Origin: Candidatus Zixiibacteriota bacterium
Lineage (GTDB): Bacteria; Zixibacteria; MSB-5A5; SM1-73
Reading direction: 5' to 3'
Length of the DNA stretch: 5,925 bases
NCBI GenBank assembly: GCA_022866585.1
Contig: JALHUP010000205.1
Coordinates: 1 to 5,925, forward strand
The notes beneath the pieces are model-generated. The model was not told where the DNA came from and did no database searches. It saw only the letters and a list, made by a program, of their open reading frames with translations. Position 1 is the stretch's first letter. The number at the start of each line of letters is the position of its first letter. A program made the translations under genes and the position numbers. Shown here piece by piece: positions 5,559 through 5,925 of this stretch.

Positions 5559-5700
5559 GTTACAGCTAAGAGGACTAAGTTCCTCAAATAGCCTATTTTC
5601 TTATACGAGAAAATTACCATAAAAAAGAAAGTGAAATTTATAAATTTTCATTTAAAATTGTTAGCTGTTGAATTGTAATGAGTTGCTACAGTTTGTCTTT

Positions 5701-5925
5701 TTAAAGCTCCCCTCTAAACGCCTTTCTTAGAATCGCTTGCGGTAAGACATTTATGGCTTCAAGTTGATTTTCAATAGCCTTGCGGGATTTAGTCACGAGT
5801 GCCATCTCCTCTTTGAGTTCGGCAGCAATATGCTGCTGAGCCTCCATGGGCAAAAGAGGAATATATGTTTCTCTTATTAGCTCTTGACTGATGTTTGGCT
5901 GAGCACCTCCATAGGACCTCCTGAT
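5701..5925 (-). CDS. hsdS: Type I restriction-modification specificity subunit (HsdS), C-terminal 74 residues only
   Basis: A minus-strand frame enters from the right edge and ends with a TAA at 5701-5703. The tail carries YGGAQPNIS, then IPLLPMEAQQHIAAEL, then a charged helix, and ends LPQAILRKAFRGEL. This is the classic end of an HsdS: the close of the second target-recognition domain, the conserved coiled-coil spacer helix, and the ILRKAF-GEL terminus. HsdS sets the DNA target of the HsdM methyltransferase and the restriction complex. The gene is cut by the window, not visibly broken. It lies upstream of hsdM in transcription order, separated by the two AbiE-like genes, instead of directly downstream as in most type I operons. 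Confidence 0.9.
   Translation of the reverse strand: MRRSYGGAQPNISQELIRETYIPLLPMEAQQHIAAELKEEMALVTKSRKAIENQLEAINVLPQAILRKAFRGEL

Larger units (their letters stand above)
5499..5700. other. AT-rich intergenic region between hsdS and the AbiE-like cassette
   Basis: This 202-bp gap contains no supported gene. Besides the promoter and operator candidates near its left end, it has a 14-bp perfect palindrome AAATTTATAAATTT (5634-5647) and a GAGGA/TCCTC mini-hairpin with a 6-nt loop (5570-5585). No GC-rich stem with a T-run, the usual mark of a terminator, follows the hsdS stop codon. Confidence 0.6.
401..5925. mobile_element. Left part of a putative tRNA-Glu genomic island carrying defence genes (right end not in window)
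   Basis: The region starts at tRNA-Glu and carries a recombinase whose frame ends in that tRNA. It continues with restriction-modification and AbiE-like genes, all on one strand, which is typical island cargo. The left boundary lies somewhere within the tRNA 3' half and is approximated here by the tRNA start. The right boundary is outside the window. No phage structural or conjugation genes are visible, so the type of element (integrative island, satellite or phage remnant) cannot be told. Confidence 0.5.

Noticed and set aside
5562..5668. 8-bp inverted repeat ACAGCTAA (5562-5569) / TTAGCTGT (5661-5668)
   Set aside because: The arms are about 90 bp apart and short. Such a match is expected by chance in AT-rich DNA of this length.

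Overview
The window holds bacterial accessory DNA of moderate GC content. It reads as the left end of a tRNA-anchored genomic island whose cargo is anti-phage defence. The host cannot be named from the sequence. The tRNAs, sigma70-like promoters and Shine-Dalgarno sites are bacterial. The degenerate GTTCRYR heptad palindrome between the tRNAs is, as I recall, a kind of repeat common in environmental Gram-negative genomes (Desulfobacterota or Nitrospirota types), but this placement is weak.

Left flank (1-478). A minus-strand gene start runs off the left edge. It diverges from a strong promoter (160-188) that drives two plus-strand tRNA genes, tRNA-Arg(TCG) and tRNA-Glu(TTC). The roughly 100-bp spacer between them carries a 29-bp-arm imperfect palindrome built of heptads.

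Island (about 479-5925). All protein genes are on the minus strand. Read in the direction of transcription they are: the last 74 codons of hsdS (type I restriction-modification specificity subunit, cut by the right edge); a 202-bp AT-rich gap; a two-gene cassette resembling the AbiEi/AbiEii type IV toxin-antitoxin system, overlapping by 16 nt; a 94-bp gap with a good promoter and an 11-bp dyad; hsdM (type I DNA methyltransferase); and a large serine recombinase. The recombinase reading frame runs through a perfect 10-bp-stem hairpin and stops inside tRNA-Glu, so its last 18 codons are the antisense of the tRNA. This marks tRNA-Glu as the likely attachment site.

How the parts fit. The recombinase probably moves the island. 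HsdM and HsdS would form the methyltransferase, and with an HsdR not present here would restrict foreign DNA. The AbiE-like pair lying between hsdS and hsdM could abort infection or stabilise the locus. The most unusual point is that the AbiEi-like protein starts with a domain carrying a textbook PD-(D/E)XK nuclease motif ahead of its winged-helix and AbiEi-type regions. No function has been demonstrated from this sequence. Family calls rest on motifs read by eye.
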